This document shows, piece by piece, positions 41,831 through 49,294 of a stretch of DNA of 64,000 nt (positions are counted from its first letter, which is position 1; each line of letters begins with the position of its first letter). The stretch is from Chengkuizengella sediminis. Lineage in GTDB: Bacteria; Bacillota; Bacilli; Paenibacillales; KCTC-33759. Both the position numbers and the translations under genes were made by a program. Location: the NCBI RefSeq assembly GCF_010078385.1, contig NZ_SIJC01000004.1, positions 310,001 to 374,000 on the forward strand, in the 5' to 3' direction. The notes beneath the pieces were generated by a model. That model had not been told where the DNA came from. It saw nothing but the letters and a program-made list of their open reading frames with translations, and did no database searches.

Positions 41831-41880
41831 GGTTAGTTACTTATGTAGTTAACCATATATGCTTTTGAAATATTTGTCAA
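41831..41880 (-). promoter_or_regulatory. Promoter and GntR operator of the ytr-like operon
   Basis: TTGACA (41875-41880), a 17-bp spacer and TATGGT (41852-41857) make a good sigma-A promoter on the minus strand. The 24-bp palindrome at 41831-41854 (pattern GGTTAnnTACnTAnGTAnnTAACC) overlaps the -10 box and the likely start site, as expected for a repressor site. Confidence 0.8.
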
Positions 41881-41899
41881 GAATATTTTTCTTAAAAAG

Positions 41900-41934
41900 A
41901 AAAAAACTTCCAAATATTTAATGGAAGTTTTTTT
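41900..41934 (-). terminator. Rho-independent terminator (probably bidirectional)
   Basis: AAAAAACTTCC, an 11-nt loop and GGAAGTTTTTTT form a hairpin with runs on both sides. It ends the minus-strand gene at 41993-43168 before the ytr-like promoter. Confidence 0.85.
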
Positions 41935-41992
41935 AAATTTTCAAATATGTGGATGTTAATGATAATAGATTTATCTCCAAGTATGGGAATAG

Positions 41993-43168
41993 TTAATCAA
42001 TATTTAACTCGGGTTTTCCCTTTTCAGCAATGATACTCCAGTTTTGACCACCATCTTCACTTTTATATACATCAACATTAAAAGTAGCTATCGTTATTTC
42101 TTGATTATTTTTTGGGTTTTGTGTCATGTACTGAATTGCGTCTTCTGGCATTTCAGGAATATCAACTTCAATGATCTCACCTGAATTTATATCCATCTGT
42201 TGAATTTTAGCTTGATCATCATACGTGCCAACCCATAACTTCCCATCAAAATCAAAGTATGCAGAAGTTGTTTGATCTCCGTCAAAAAGTTTTTCAAATG
42301 AATCACCATAGTTTTTAGATAAATACAATCCATCCCCACTAGTGACCACAACGATTGAATCATCATCAGGATGAACTGCCAGCCCGTTTGCTTCTAACTG
42401 TGCTGGGTAACCTTCTAAACGGCTTTTTTTCCATGTATTTGTTTCGTCTTGTGTAAAATACAACCCTGGATCTGCCATCATTTCATTTGGTTCCGGATTC
42501 ATAACATAAAAAGTATTGGTATTATAAGATACTCCTGTTAGATGAAAATCCACTTTACCATATAAAGTTAGTTGATCTACACTTTCTCCTTCATCTCTAC
42601 TTTTAACTATACCTAGAGGATTTTTTAATGCAGACCCCAAAGCAGGATGCCCGCTGGCATAAAATCCATCATTGGTCATAGCAAATCCCATATAATCATG
42701 ATTTGCCCCATCACCCTCTCGCCAATTTCCCTCTTCATATACTTTCAATCCTGTATGTGATGCAAGGAGTAAGTGATTTCCTCCCGAGTTATATCCCATC
42801 CCATGAACGTGCCCGAATTCAACAATATCATCACTGCTGCCACTTGGGTTATAATATACGAACCCACTAATAACAACACCAACTAGGGATACAATCCATC
42901 CTATACGTATCCATTGAACTTTGTTTTTGTATGCTCTTCTATGTTTGCGTTCTTGCGAATTTTTTGAATTTTCCATCGTGTTTATTTTATATTTCAAAAT
43001 ATAAAATAAGATAAAGAATAGTAAAAATAGTATCCCGAATCCGAAGAATAAGTATAATGGAACCATCGAATTTGTCAAAGATTCATCCTCAGTACCATGT
43101 GCTGCTGCCAATGTTGGTAATATTGTCATTCCTAATAAAAATAAAGTGAAAATCTTGTTACGTTTCAT
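41993..43168 (-). CDS. Membrane-anchored sortilin/BNR-repeat protein (F510_1955-like)
   Basis: 391 residues. There is a cleavable-looking signal (LFLLGMTILPTLAAAHG), a TM segment (VPLYLFFGFGILFLLFFILF), a basic cytoplasmic stretch, another TM (IGWIVSLVGVVISGFVYY), then an exported domain with beta-propeller repeats. Asp-box-like pieces include YLSKNYGDSFEK and YKSEDGGQNWSII. It resembles proteins labelled F510_1955-family glycosylhydrolase, usually found near copper genes in Bacillales; no glycosidase active site can be shown here. The start overlaps the upstream small gene by 11 nt, implying coupling. Role unknown; context suggests envelope metal handling. Confidence 0.75.
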   Translation of the reverse strand: MKRNKIFTLFLLGMTILPTLAAAHGTEDESLTNSMVPLYLFFGFGILFLLFFILFYILKYKINTMENSKNSQERKHRRAYKNKVQWIRIGWIVSLVGVVISGFVYYNPSGSSDDIVEFGHVHGMGYNSGGNHLLLASHTGLKVYEEGNWREGDGANHDYMGFAMTNDGFYASGHPALGSALKNPLGIVKSRDEGESVDQLTLYGKVDFHLTGVSYNTNTFYVMNPEPNEMMADPGLYFTQDETNTWKKSRLEGYPAQLEANGLAVHPDDDSIVVVTSGDGLYLSKNYGDSFEKLFDGDQTTSAYFDFDGKLWVGTYDDQAKIQQMDINSGEIIEVDIPEMPEDAIQYMTQNPKNNQEITIATFNVDVYKSEDGGQNWSIIAEKGKPELNID

Positions 43169-43421
43169 TCATAATTCTCCCTTGCTTTTCATTCACTTCT
43201 TGCATCTTTTTTAAGTTGTCTATCTCTTGAGCAAGTTTCTTATTTTGTTCTTTTATTTCATCCAATTCTGAATTTCTTTCATTATTTTGGTGATGTTCAT
43301 TTCCATGACAACAAGCTGCTTTGTTTTCATGTGTATGCCCTCGACTACCATGCATCCCCTTCATCATAAAAATCATCATGATAGGACAAATCAGTAAAAT
43401 AAACAGTGATAACCAATCCAT
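43158..43421 (-). CDS. Small His/Cys-rich membrane protein
   Basis: 87 residues: one N-terminal TM segment (LSLFILLICPIMMIFMM), then GMHGSRGHTHENKAACCHGNEHHQN, dense in His and Cys, and a coiled-coil-like C-terminal helix (LDEIKEQNKKLAQEIDNLKKMQ). The His/Cys cluster suggests metal binding at the membrane. It overlaps the next gene by 11 nt and follows AAAGGAGG. I do not recognise a named family with certainty. Confidence 0.75.
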   Translation of the reverse strand: MDWLSLFILLICPIMMIFMMKGMHGSRGHTHENKAACCHGNEHHQNNERNSELDEIKEQNKKLAQEIDNLKKMQEVNEKQGRIMNET

Positions 43422-43477
43422 TCATTTCCCTCCTTTAGGATATAATTTTTCTTACGAGAACCAATAGAACTTAAGTG

Positions 43478-44266
43478 TTAAAAGTTATTTTCCATATTAC
43501 TTTTCTTTTTCTCTAGTGAATACAAGAATCCCATAACTATGAAACTTAGTAATATAACACTTATACTTGTCCATTGACCTGCTGTCCAATCTAACGCATA
43601 CCTTGGTGAGTCACCACGGAGGAATTCAAGTGAAAACCTACCAATGGAATATAAAATATTATAGTAAAGAAAGATAAAACCTGTTGGCCAGTTACGATTT
43701 TTAAGTATTAATAACATTGCAAAAACGATAAGGTTCCATTGACCTTCCCAGACCTCTGCTGGCCAAAGTGGTTGAGACCCATACCTATCATAAGCCATGG
43801 TCCCTTCTGGATAAACAATTCCAAATCCTGAATCGGTCGGAGCCCCATAAGCATCCCCATTCAAAAAACAAGCTATACGTCCAACTGCCTGACCGAGAAT
43901 GATAGCAGGAGCTACAATATCTGCAAATTCCCAAAATGACAGTTTATGGAGACGTGAGTAAAGTGCAGCCGCTAGAAATCCGCCGATCAAAGCTCCTTGG
44001 ATAGCTATTCCACCTCTCCAAATAGCAAAAATTAATTCCGGGTGTTCAGAATAATAGGGCCATTGAAATAAAAACACATGCCAAATTCTTGCACCGATCA
44101 TTGCCCCAATAATTACGTAAATGAAAACACCTGATAGATGGTTACGATAAGCTGTATTTTTAGCAAAATAATAGGCTGCCCCCAATGCTAATAGAATGGC
44201 GAGTACAACGACAAGCCCATAAGATCTAACAGCAAATCCCCCTATTTCAAATAAAATGACTTTCAA
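43478..44266 (-). CDS. lgt: Prolipoprotein diacylglyceryl transferase
   Basis: 262 residues with about seven TM segments and the Lgt signature near GRIACFLNGDAYG. It transfers diacylglycerol from phosphatidylglycerol to the lipobox cysteine of lipoproteins. Further conserved parts are IWRGGIAIQGALIGG and SIGRFSLEFLRGD. It is not next to hprK or other usual lgt partners but sits inside the copper/redox neighbourhood, where a cupredoxin and a Rieske protein both carry lipoboxes. It may be a second, cluster-linked Lgt; the rest of the genome would have to show another copy. Confidence 0.95.
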   Translation of the reverse strand: MKVILFEIGGFAVRSYGLVVVLAILLALGAAYYFAKNTAYRNHLSGVFIYVIIGAMIGARIWHVFLFQWPYYSEHPELIFAIWRGGIAIQGALIGGFLAAALYSRLHKLSFWEFADIVAPAIILGQAVGRIACFLNGDAYGAPTDSGFGIVYPEGTMAYDRYGSQPLWPAEVWEGQWNLIVFAMLLILKNRNWPTGFIFLYYNILYSIGRFSLEFLRGDSPRYALDWTAGQWTSISVILLSFIVMGFLYSLEKKKSNMENNF

Positions 44267-44468
44267 GCTCTTCCCTCCTGATTGATGAAATTTCCTTTTA
44301 CATTTTAATTTTAGTTTTTAATACCTTATTATCCTAACAATCAAATTTGCAGAAAGTTTGAAGAAACCCTCGCTTCTTAAAAAGGCAAATTATTTGGGAT
44401 GAGCTAGCAATTTATATGTATAAAACGTAATTTATAACAAATAATCTAGTTAGAAAGGAGGAATTATC

Positions 44469-44816
44469 CTGGCTACAATAGTTAATACACCTACAGAAGT
44501 AAATCAAGCTTGTATTGACATCTGTAACAGATGTATGCAGGTGTGTGAAGAATGTTTGACTTCATGTTTAAATGAACCAGATGTACAGGCTCGGATTCAT
44601 TGTATTCAAATGCTTCGAGATTGTGCTGACATTTGCGCTACAGCCTCACAATATATGTCTCGTAACAGCAGTTATGCTAAACAAATGTGCAGTCTTTGTT
44701 CAGAAATCTGTACTGCTTGTGCAGAACATTGTGCTAAATTTCAAGATGAACATTGTCAAAAATGTGCAAAAATATGTCAACAATGTGCTGATGAGTGCAG
44801 AAAAATGGCAGGTTAA
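44469..44816 (+). CDS. Four-helix-bundle copper-binding protein (DUF326, Csp-like), apparent CTG start
   Basis: 115 residues with 19 cysteines in helical spacing (CIDICNRCMQVCEECLTSC, CADIC, CSLCSEIC, CQKCAKICQQCADEC). This is the pattern of the DUF326 copper storage/binding family, which holds Cu(I) in the core of a four-helix bundle. The only in-frame ATG (44535) would cut off most of the first helix, including conserved CxxxCxxC residues. Upstream there is no ATG, GTG or TTG before the in-frame TAG at 44451. CTG at 44469 lies 7 nt after AAAGGAGG and restores the usual family length, so it is my preferred start. Confidence 0.88.
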   Translation: MATIVNTPTEVNQACIDICNRCMQVCEECLTSCLNEPDVQARIHCIQMLRDCADICATASQYMSRNSSYAKQMCSLCSEICTACAEHCAKFQDEHCQKCAKICQQCADECRKMAG

Positions 44817-44832
44817 TCATTAAATTAAAATA

Positions 44833-44853
44833 AAGTCGGGTTTCCCCCGACTT
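44833..44853. terminator. Hairpin between convergent genes
   Basis: AAGTCGGG and CCCGACTT with a 5-nt loop lie between the copper protein and the multicopper oxidase remnant. The minus-strand side is T-rich (TATTTTAATTT); the plus side is weaker. It probably serves both directions. Confidence 0.65.
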
Positions 44854-44866
44854 CAACTTTGCCCCT

Positions 44867-45010
44867 TTATTCAGGATCATTATGAAATTCTCCGTTTAGT
44901 TCAAATGGAGAGTAGTATCCATTATATTTTACTGCTGTTACCATCCCGTTAGTCGCATGAAGAAGATCATGACAATGAAATAACCAATCTCCAGGGTTAT
45001 CAGCATTGAA
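44867..45010 (-). pseudogene. C-terminal remnant of a multicopper oxidase
   Basis: Read on the minus strand, 47 residues and a TAA stop encode the end of a multicopper oxidase. FNADNPGDWLFHCHDLLH contains the HCH copper-ligand motif, followed by NGMVTAVKYNGYYSPF. The frame is cut at about 45010 by IS200/IS605-like sequence, and nothing of the remaining 400-plus residues is seen. It differs from the intact oxidase at 47704-49176 (PGHWAFHCHDLLHADGGM), so it is the tail of a diverged paralogue. Confidence 0.85.
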
Positions 45011-45262
45011 CACTCCCACCACTTAACGCTTTGCGTTTGAAGTGAGGGATTCCTAAGTACAGAAACCTAATGGTCTCTAATGGATTAGGCTGATGCGAAA
45101 TTTATAGGCTTTATTGACTAACATTTCCTCACCTCGCTTAGTTTCATTTTACAACAAAGAGGAAGTGATTAAAAACATTTGTTCGAGTGTGCAGGTGCAT
45201 TCATCCCCCACTTCACTTTCACTCGTTTCACATTGTTTCAGTTTGAAGTTGGGGGTCTTCTG
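45011..45262. mobile_element. IS200/IS605-like remnant without transposase
   Basis: About 250 bp carry two subterminal palindromes typical of IS200/IS605-family ends: CACTTAACGC-TTT-GCGTT..AAGTG at 45020-45044 and CCCCCACTTCA..TGAAGTTGGGGG at 45205-45255. The latter is followed by TCTTCTGCTG. There is no tnpA or tnpB frame. It separates the oxidase tail from the rhodanese tail. It may be an internally deleted element or a non-autonomous one mobilised in trans. Confidence 0.72.
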
Positions 45263-45412
45263 CTGGGAATAGATAAATATAAAAAAATTGTTTTTGTCTT
45301 TCACACTGGATCTATGGGGGAAAATAGTAGTCAATTTTTAATCAACAACGGATATATGAATGTTTCTAACTTAACTGGCGGAATGGCAAAATGGCCAGGT
45401 CCTATTTCTTAA
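45263..45412 (+). pseudogene. C-terminal remnant of a rhodanese-like domain
   Basis: The frame reads LGIDKYKKIVFVFHTGSMG, then a stretch ending NVSNLTGGMAKWPGPIS. It matches the second half of single-domain rhodaneses (KKIVxxCRTGxRS...NVxNLTGGMxAW). The catalytic Cys-Arg is replaced by Phe-His, and the N-terminal half is missing because IS-like sequence lies upstream. An ATG at 45179 within the element keeps the frame open, but a functional sulfurtransferase is unlikely. Confidence 0.78.
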
Positions 45413-45420
45413 GATGTGAA

Positions 45421-45458
45421 AAAGTGCCTCCGAAAAATGTTCTCGGTTAGGCACTTTT
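45421..45458. terminator. Bidirectional terminator
   Basis: AAAAAGTGCCT..CCGA / TCGG..AGGCACTTTT lies between the rhodanese remnant (plus) and the cupredoxin gene (minus), which converge here. A and T runs flank the stem. Confidence 0.82.
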
Positions 45459-45485
45459 ATATCATTTTATCCTTACTATTTAGGC

Positions 45486-46082
45486 TTATTCTTTTACAAT
45501 AAATTTTCCAACCATACCTGCTTCTTTATGCCCAGGTACTGTGCAATAAAATTCAAATTCACCTGCTTCTTTAGGAATAAACTTAATACTTACTGTTTGC
45601 CCTGCATTTGCGTTCATATGAATACTTTTCATTCCATCATCTTTCTTGTCACCATGACCTTCATCAGCATATACTTTTTGAAAACTGAAAAATGTATCTA
45701 AAAATGACTGTTCATCTGAGTGTTCAGCCATTTCACTCATATAAGTAATCTCAACATCCAATTCACTCTCAGTTAAGTCATGGAAAATCTGACCTTCATT
45801 CGTTAAAACTAATTCATATTCTTTCCCTACTTCTAAGGTTATCTTATCAGGATCATATCCCATCTCAAATGCAGACACATCAATTGTTAGATCTTCGGAT
45901 TTTTCCTTTTCAACTTGATTTTGTTCTTCTGATTTATCATCGCCATTAGTTTCATTACTATTCGATTCCTCTTGCTTTTCTTGTTGAGTACCAGAATCGT
46001 TCTCTAAAGCTTGTTCATCATTCGAAGAACATCCAGTCAGTATAATAATAAAAAGGCCAAATACTACTAAATATTTTTTCAT
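45486..46082 (-). CDS. Cupredoxin-domain lipoprotein
   Basis: 198 residues: lipoprotein signal with lipobox ILTGC, an acidic Glu/Asn/Ser-rich spacer of about 40 residues, then a cupredoxin fold. Type 1 copper ligands are visible as His in IFHDLTE and Cys, His and Met in YCTVPGHKEAGMVG. A loop with an EGHGDKKDDGMKSIHMNA segment is inserted in the domain. It probably shuttles copper or electrons at the outer membrane face. AGGAGG precedes the start, and a CsoR-like palindrome sits in its promoter. Confidence 0.9.
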   Translation of the reverse strand: MKKYLVVFGLFIIILTGCSSNDEQALENDSGTQQEKQEESNSNETNGDDKSEEQNQVEKEKSEDLTIDVSAFEMGYDPDKITLEVGKEYELVLTNEGQIFHDLTESELDVEITYMSEMAEHSDEQSFLDTFFSFQKVYADEGHGDKKDDGMKSIHMNANAGQTVSIKFIPKEAGEFEFYCTVPGHKEAGMVGKFIVKE

Positions 46083-46125
46083 AAAAGAATCCTCCTCATA
46101 GTTACATACATATAATCCTAGTTAT

Positions 46126-46151
46126 ATTATAGGTATACCCCGTAATGGTAT
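46126..46151 (-). promoter_or_regulatory. CsoR-like operator in the cupredoxin promoter
   Basis: The palindrome ATACCCCGTAATGGTAT (46135-46151) matches the style of copper-sensing CsoR boxes (ATACCCC...GGGGTAT). It lies just upstream of a TATAAT -10 box on the minus strand (46126-46131), inside the -35/-10 spacer. No CsoR gene is in the window, so the regulator is inferred. Confidence 0.65.
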
Positions 46152-46332
46152 CTTCTTAAACTATATTGTATTTTCTTTAATAAATCCAGTTAAAAATGAT
46201 TAACAAATTTTTCTATTTCACCTAACATGAATTTAAATCTTCAGTAAAATAATTTGAGTAATTGCATAGTTTCTTCATATTTTATTGCTAACATGTACTG
46301 TAATTATGATCTTAATGAGAGGAGAATGTGAA

Positions 46333-46842
46333 TTGACCCCAAAACATAGCCGACGTCAATTTCTTAAAAACACAGCCAAGGGAACCTTTAGTTTGATGGC
46401 AATGTCTGCTGTTCCACTCAGTTTAACTGCCTGTAATGATTTAGAAAATATAAATACGAGTGCAATGGCTAACTTAGGACCTTTGGAAGAGTTGAAAACG
46501 GGACCTTTCCCTAAAAAAGTAGATTATGTAGTAACGATTGAAGATGGATGGATTACCCAAGAAAGAAGTGGATTCGTTTTTATTCAATTGGAAGAAAAAA
46601 ATAATGAAATGATGATTATGTCTCCAATCTGTACACATCTCGGATGTACAGCCTCATTTGCAAAAGAAGAACAAATAAAAAATGGAGTTACTTTCTTTTG
46701 CCCATGTCACGGTGGGCAGTATGATGAATTTGGCAACAATATTGGAGGTCCTCCACCTAGACCACTAGATCTCTTCCAACCATTTATAAAAGACGGGAAT
46801 GTTTATATTCCTGTATTAAGTCCAACTGAACGAAATGTTTGA
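46333..46842 (+). CDS. Rieske 2Fe-2S protein with Tat signal and lipobox
   Basis: About 169 residues from a TTG at 46333, placed 8 nt after GAGAGGAG; upstream in-frame ATGs (46285, 46315) have no good site. The N-terminus SRRQFLK is a Tat motif followed by a hydrophobic stretch ending LSLTAC, a lipobox. The Rieske cluster ligands are CTHLGC and CPCHGG, and PPPRPLD is the usual proline loop. It probably carries electrons outside the cell, folded before export. No cytochrome b or large oxidase subunit lies nearby, so its partner is unknown. Confidence 0.92.
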   Translation: MTPKHSRRQFLKNTAKGTFSLMAMSAVPLSLTACNDLENINTSAMANLGPLEELKTGPFPKKVDYVVTIEDGWITQERSGFVFIQLEEKNNEMMIMSPICTHLGCTASFAKEEQIKNGVTFFCPCHGGQYDEFGNNIGGPPPRPLDLFQPFIKDGNVYIPVLSPTERNV

Positions 46843-46891
46843 TAGAAAAAAAGGTTGATTTATTTCTTACATGATAGAATGATTATCTAAC

Positions 46892-46929
46892 GAAACAAGG
46901 AGCTTTATCATAATCAGTTCCTTGTTTAA
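46892..46929 (+). terminator. Terminator after the Rieske gene
   Basis: GAAACAAGGAGCT pairs with AGTTCCTTGTTT around an 11-nt loop. It lies 50 nt after the Rieske stop and may also serve the convergent membrane gene. Confidence 0.72.
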
Positions 46930-46975
46930 AACGAATGAAAGCAAAACTTAATATATAATTTTTGTTACGTTCTTC

Positions 46976-47527
46976 CTATCCTAGAAAAAAAGGACCTATT
47001 TGATTCAATATATAAAAAAATGTAAAAAACATAGCTGCTATCCATAAAGGGTGATGGAAAGCCCTTTTAATAAATCCTTCAATTGAAGCCTTTGTCTCTT
47101 GTTGAACCATATAAATTAATATTAGAAATATACCTACAAAAATGATGAAAAATACACTTACAATAGAATTATAATAGTTAGGTGAAATCATTCCCCCTAA
47201 CATTGCACCCATCATACCTCCCATTAAACCTGATAAAATCCCATCTAACACTGCCATAATGCTAATAGGAGATCCTAATAAATATCCTGCTATCATTCCT
47301 ACTATCATTCCCAATAATGTTGCAATAAACAGTTCTGAAAACATAATTCCAAGTATAACACCACTTAATAAACCAACCATCATTCCAACGGTCATTGCAA
47401 TCATCATCCCTGTCATACATGAAATGTGTTTTCGTTTAGTAAAAATATAATAAAATAAAAATAAGGTGAAAAGCACAATAGAAGATATGACAAATAATAA
47501 AGATAGAGTCAATGGATTCCCCTCCAA
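46976..47527 (-). CDS. Polytopic membrane protein with Gly/Met-rich segments
   Basis: 183 residues with about six TM helices. The central ones are rich in Gly and Met (MTGMMIAMTVGMMVGLLSG, SGLMGGMMGAMLGGM). Such GMM/GGMM patterns are common in uncharacterised membrane proteins of Bacillales metal clusters. I do not recognise an enzymatic motif. It is divergent from the multicopper oxidase and lies among copper genes, so a metal-related or scaffold role is conceivable but unproven. Confidence 0.75.
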   Translation of the reverse strand: MEGNPLTLSLLFVISSIVLFTLFLFYYIFTKRKHISCMTGMMIAMTVGMMVGLLSGVILGIMFSELFIATLLGMIVGMIAGYLLGSPISIMAVLDGILSGLMGGMMGAMLGGMISPNYYNSIVSVFFIIFVGIFLILIYMVQQETKASIEGFIKRAFHHPLWIAAMFFTFFYILNQIGPFFLG

Positions 47528-47703
47528 TAAAAATTAGGTTTGTACACATATATGCATAAACACGAAAGATAAACCATATTTTTTCATTTCCAACCGACGA
47601 GAAATAAGAAGATATTTTTATAAGATTTCTGCACAATTTCTCCACATTTTTCTGATATGTTTTTCTTTATAAAATCTTCAGAGTAGTTCAAGGGAGTTAC
47701 AAT

Positions 47704-49176
47704 ATGATAACACTATTAACCATCATACTATTATTCATTTCTACACCCTCAGACCTCCAATTGCTTGAATCTGAAATGACATCACAAATCAAAGAATTTA
47801 ACATTACAACACAAGCATTAGAATGGAATTTTGGTAGAAATGTAATTGACCAAGTTTGGACTTATAACGGAACTGTTCCAGGTGAAGAAATTCGTGTAAC
47901 TGAAGGGGACACAGTCAGAGTGAATTTACAAAATACATTAACTGAACCCGTAACAATCCATTGGCATGGCATGGTATTACCTAACACCATGGATGGAGTT
48001 GCAGGAGTCACTCAAAACCCCGTACAACCTGACGAAAGTTTCACTTATGAATTCATAGCAAACAAAGCTGGTACCTATTGGTACCATTCACATCAAAACA
48101 GCGCAAACCAAGTAGATAAAGGTCTATATGGAGCATTTATTATTGAACCTAATGAAAAATCGTATAATCAAGATTTTGTCTTGATCTTAGATGAATGGTC
48201 GTTACCTATAAGCGACATCAATGCTATTAATACGAATGATATGCTAGGATTAAATACTAATAGTTTAGAAGAAAGTAGTAAGGATGATAATACAGGAGAA
48301 ATTTACAATGCAAGTCCTTATTTTGGAGACTCAGATACAGAAATGCTTTATAACGCATTTACTATAAATGGGAAAAGGTATCCTGATACTCAGCCTTTAT
48401 TGGTTAATCAGGGTGAAATCATTCGCCTGCGTTTCATTAATTCTGGTTACATGAAACATTGGTTAGATTTTAACGAACAGCCTTATACAATTGTTGCATC
48501 TGATGCAAGTGACGTTCCTAATCCATCCTTAACTACGGATATTTTGGAAATTGCACCGAGTGAAAGAATTGATATTGAATTTAAAGTTGAAAATAAAGAT
48601 TCTTGGTACATACAAAGTGCTGATATAGATTTTGCATCTGCTGATATGAAAATGCCTGTAATCATAGATGACTCTATTAATGAATCACCACAAAAACTAG
48701 ACTTTACAAAAGAAATAAAGAAACCTACAGAATATGATGCGATGGAACCAATATTTGCAAAAGATGACAAGCCAACATTAGAATATGAAATGATTTTAAA
48801 CGCAGATGTAAAATGGGGTGAGGGTTTACAATTTACAATCAACGAAAAAGCTTATCCCGAAACCATCCCTTTAGTAGTAAATGAAGGGGATCTTGTTAAA
48901 GTGAAAATAATAAATGCTAGTATGTTTGACCATCCTATGCACTTACATGGACACCCATTTCAGATCATTTCAAAAAATGGAGAACTACTTCCAAAAACAC
49001 TTGTAAAAGATGTGATTAACATACTACCAGGAGATGAATACGAAATCATGTTTAAAGCAGAATACCCTGGACATTGGGCATTTCATTGCCATGATTTATT
49101 ACATGCTGATGGCGGGATGAAAACAATAATCCAATATGACGGTTATACTCCACCTTTTAAAGTTCACAAAAATTAA
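47704..49176 (+). CDS. Multicopper oxidase
   Basis: 490 residues with an N-terminal signal/anchor (LLTIILLFIS). All four copper-binding regions are present: HWHGM, YWYHSH, HPMHLHGH and HCHDLLHADGGM. The overall three-cupredoxin layout fits laccase/CueO-like oxidases, which oxidise Cu(I) or phenolics outside the cell. The Met after the last His is the axial type 1 ligand. AAGGGAG lies 7 nt before the ATG. In this neighbourhood a periplasm-side cuprous oxidase role is likely. The remnant at 44867-45010 is from a related gene. Confidence 0.93.
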   Translation: MITLLTIILLFISTPSDLQLLESEMTSQIKEFNITTQALEWNFGRNVIDQVWTYNGTVPGEEIRVTEGDTVRVNLQNTLTEPVTIHWHGMVLPNTMDGVAGVTQNPVQPDESFTYEFIANKAGTYWYHSHQNSANQVDKGLYGAFIIEPNEKSYNQDFVLILDEWSLPISDINAINTNDMLGLNTNSLEESSKDDNTGEIYNASPYFGDSDTEMLYNAFTINGKRYPDTQPLLVNQGEIIRLRFINSGYMKHWLDFNEQPYTIVASDASDVPNPSLTTDILEIAPSERIDIEFKVENKDSWYIQSADIDFASADMKMPVIIDDSINESPQKLDFTKEIKKPTEYDAMEPIFAKDDKPTLEYEMILNADVKWGEGLQFTINEKAYPETIPLVVNEGDLVKVKIINASMFDHPMHLHGHPFQIISKNGELLPKTLVKDVINILPGDEYEIMFKAEYPGHWAFHCHDLLHADGGMKTIIQYDGYTPPFKVHKN

Positions 49177-49262
49177 CGATTTATAACATGTTAATACTTA
49201 CACTTCTCATTGTTCATGAAACATAGTTACATGTTAATTATGTATAATTTGGATATTCCCAC

Positions 49263-49294
49263 TTGACATATACTATGCAGGGGTATAGTATAAT
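49263..49294 (+). promoter_or_regulatory. Metal-regulator-type promoter with 20-bp spacer palindrome
   Basis: TTGACA (49263-49268) and TATAAT (49289-49294) are perfect boxes but 20 bp apart. Within and after the spacer is ATACTAT, 8 nt, ATAGTAT, with GGGGTAT at the right half. Such long spacers with a palindrome are known for MerR-type promoters, and the GGGGTAT half is like CsoR boxes. It drives the DUF1450 gene about 90 nt downstream. Confidence 0.68.

Noticed and set aside
45170-45186. AACATTTGTTCG resembling a LexA (DinR) box
   Set aside because: One half-site deviates and it lies within the IS-like remnant, not before an intact gene; chance similarity is more likely.
45149-45334. Minus-strand 61-residue frame across the IS-like remnant and rhodanese tail
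   Set aside because: It runs across the junction of two unrelated remnants, has no ribosome site and no family resemblance.
47259-47450. Plus-strand frame within the Gly/Met-rich membrane protein
   Set aside because: It mirrors a repetitive TM region on the other strand and shows no independent coding signal.
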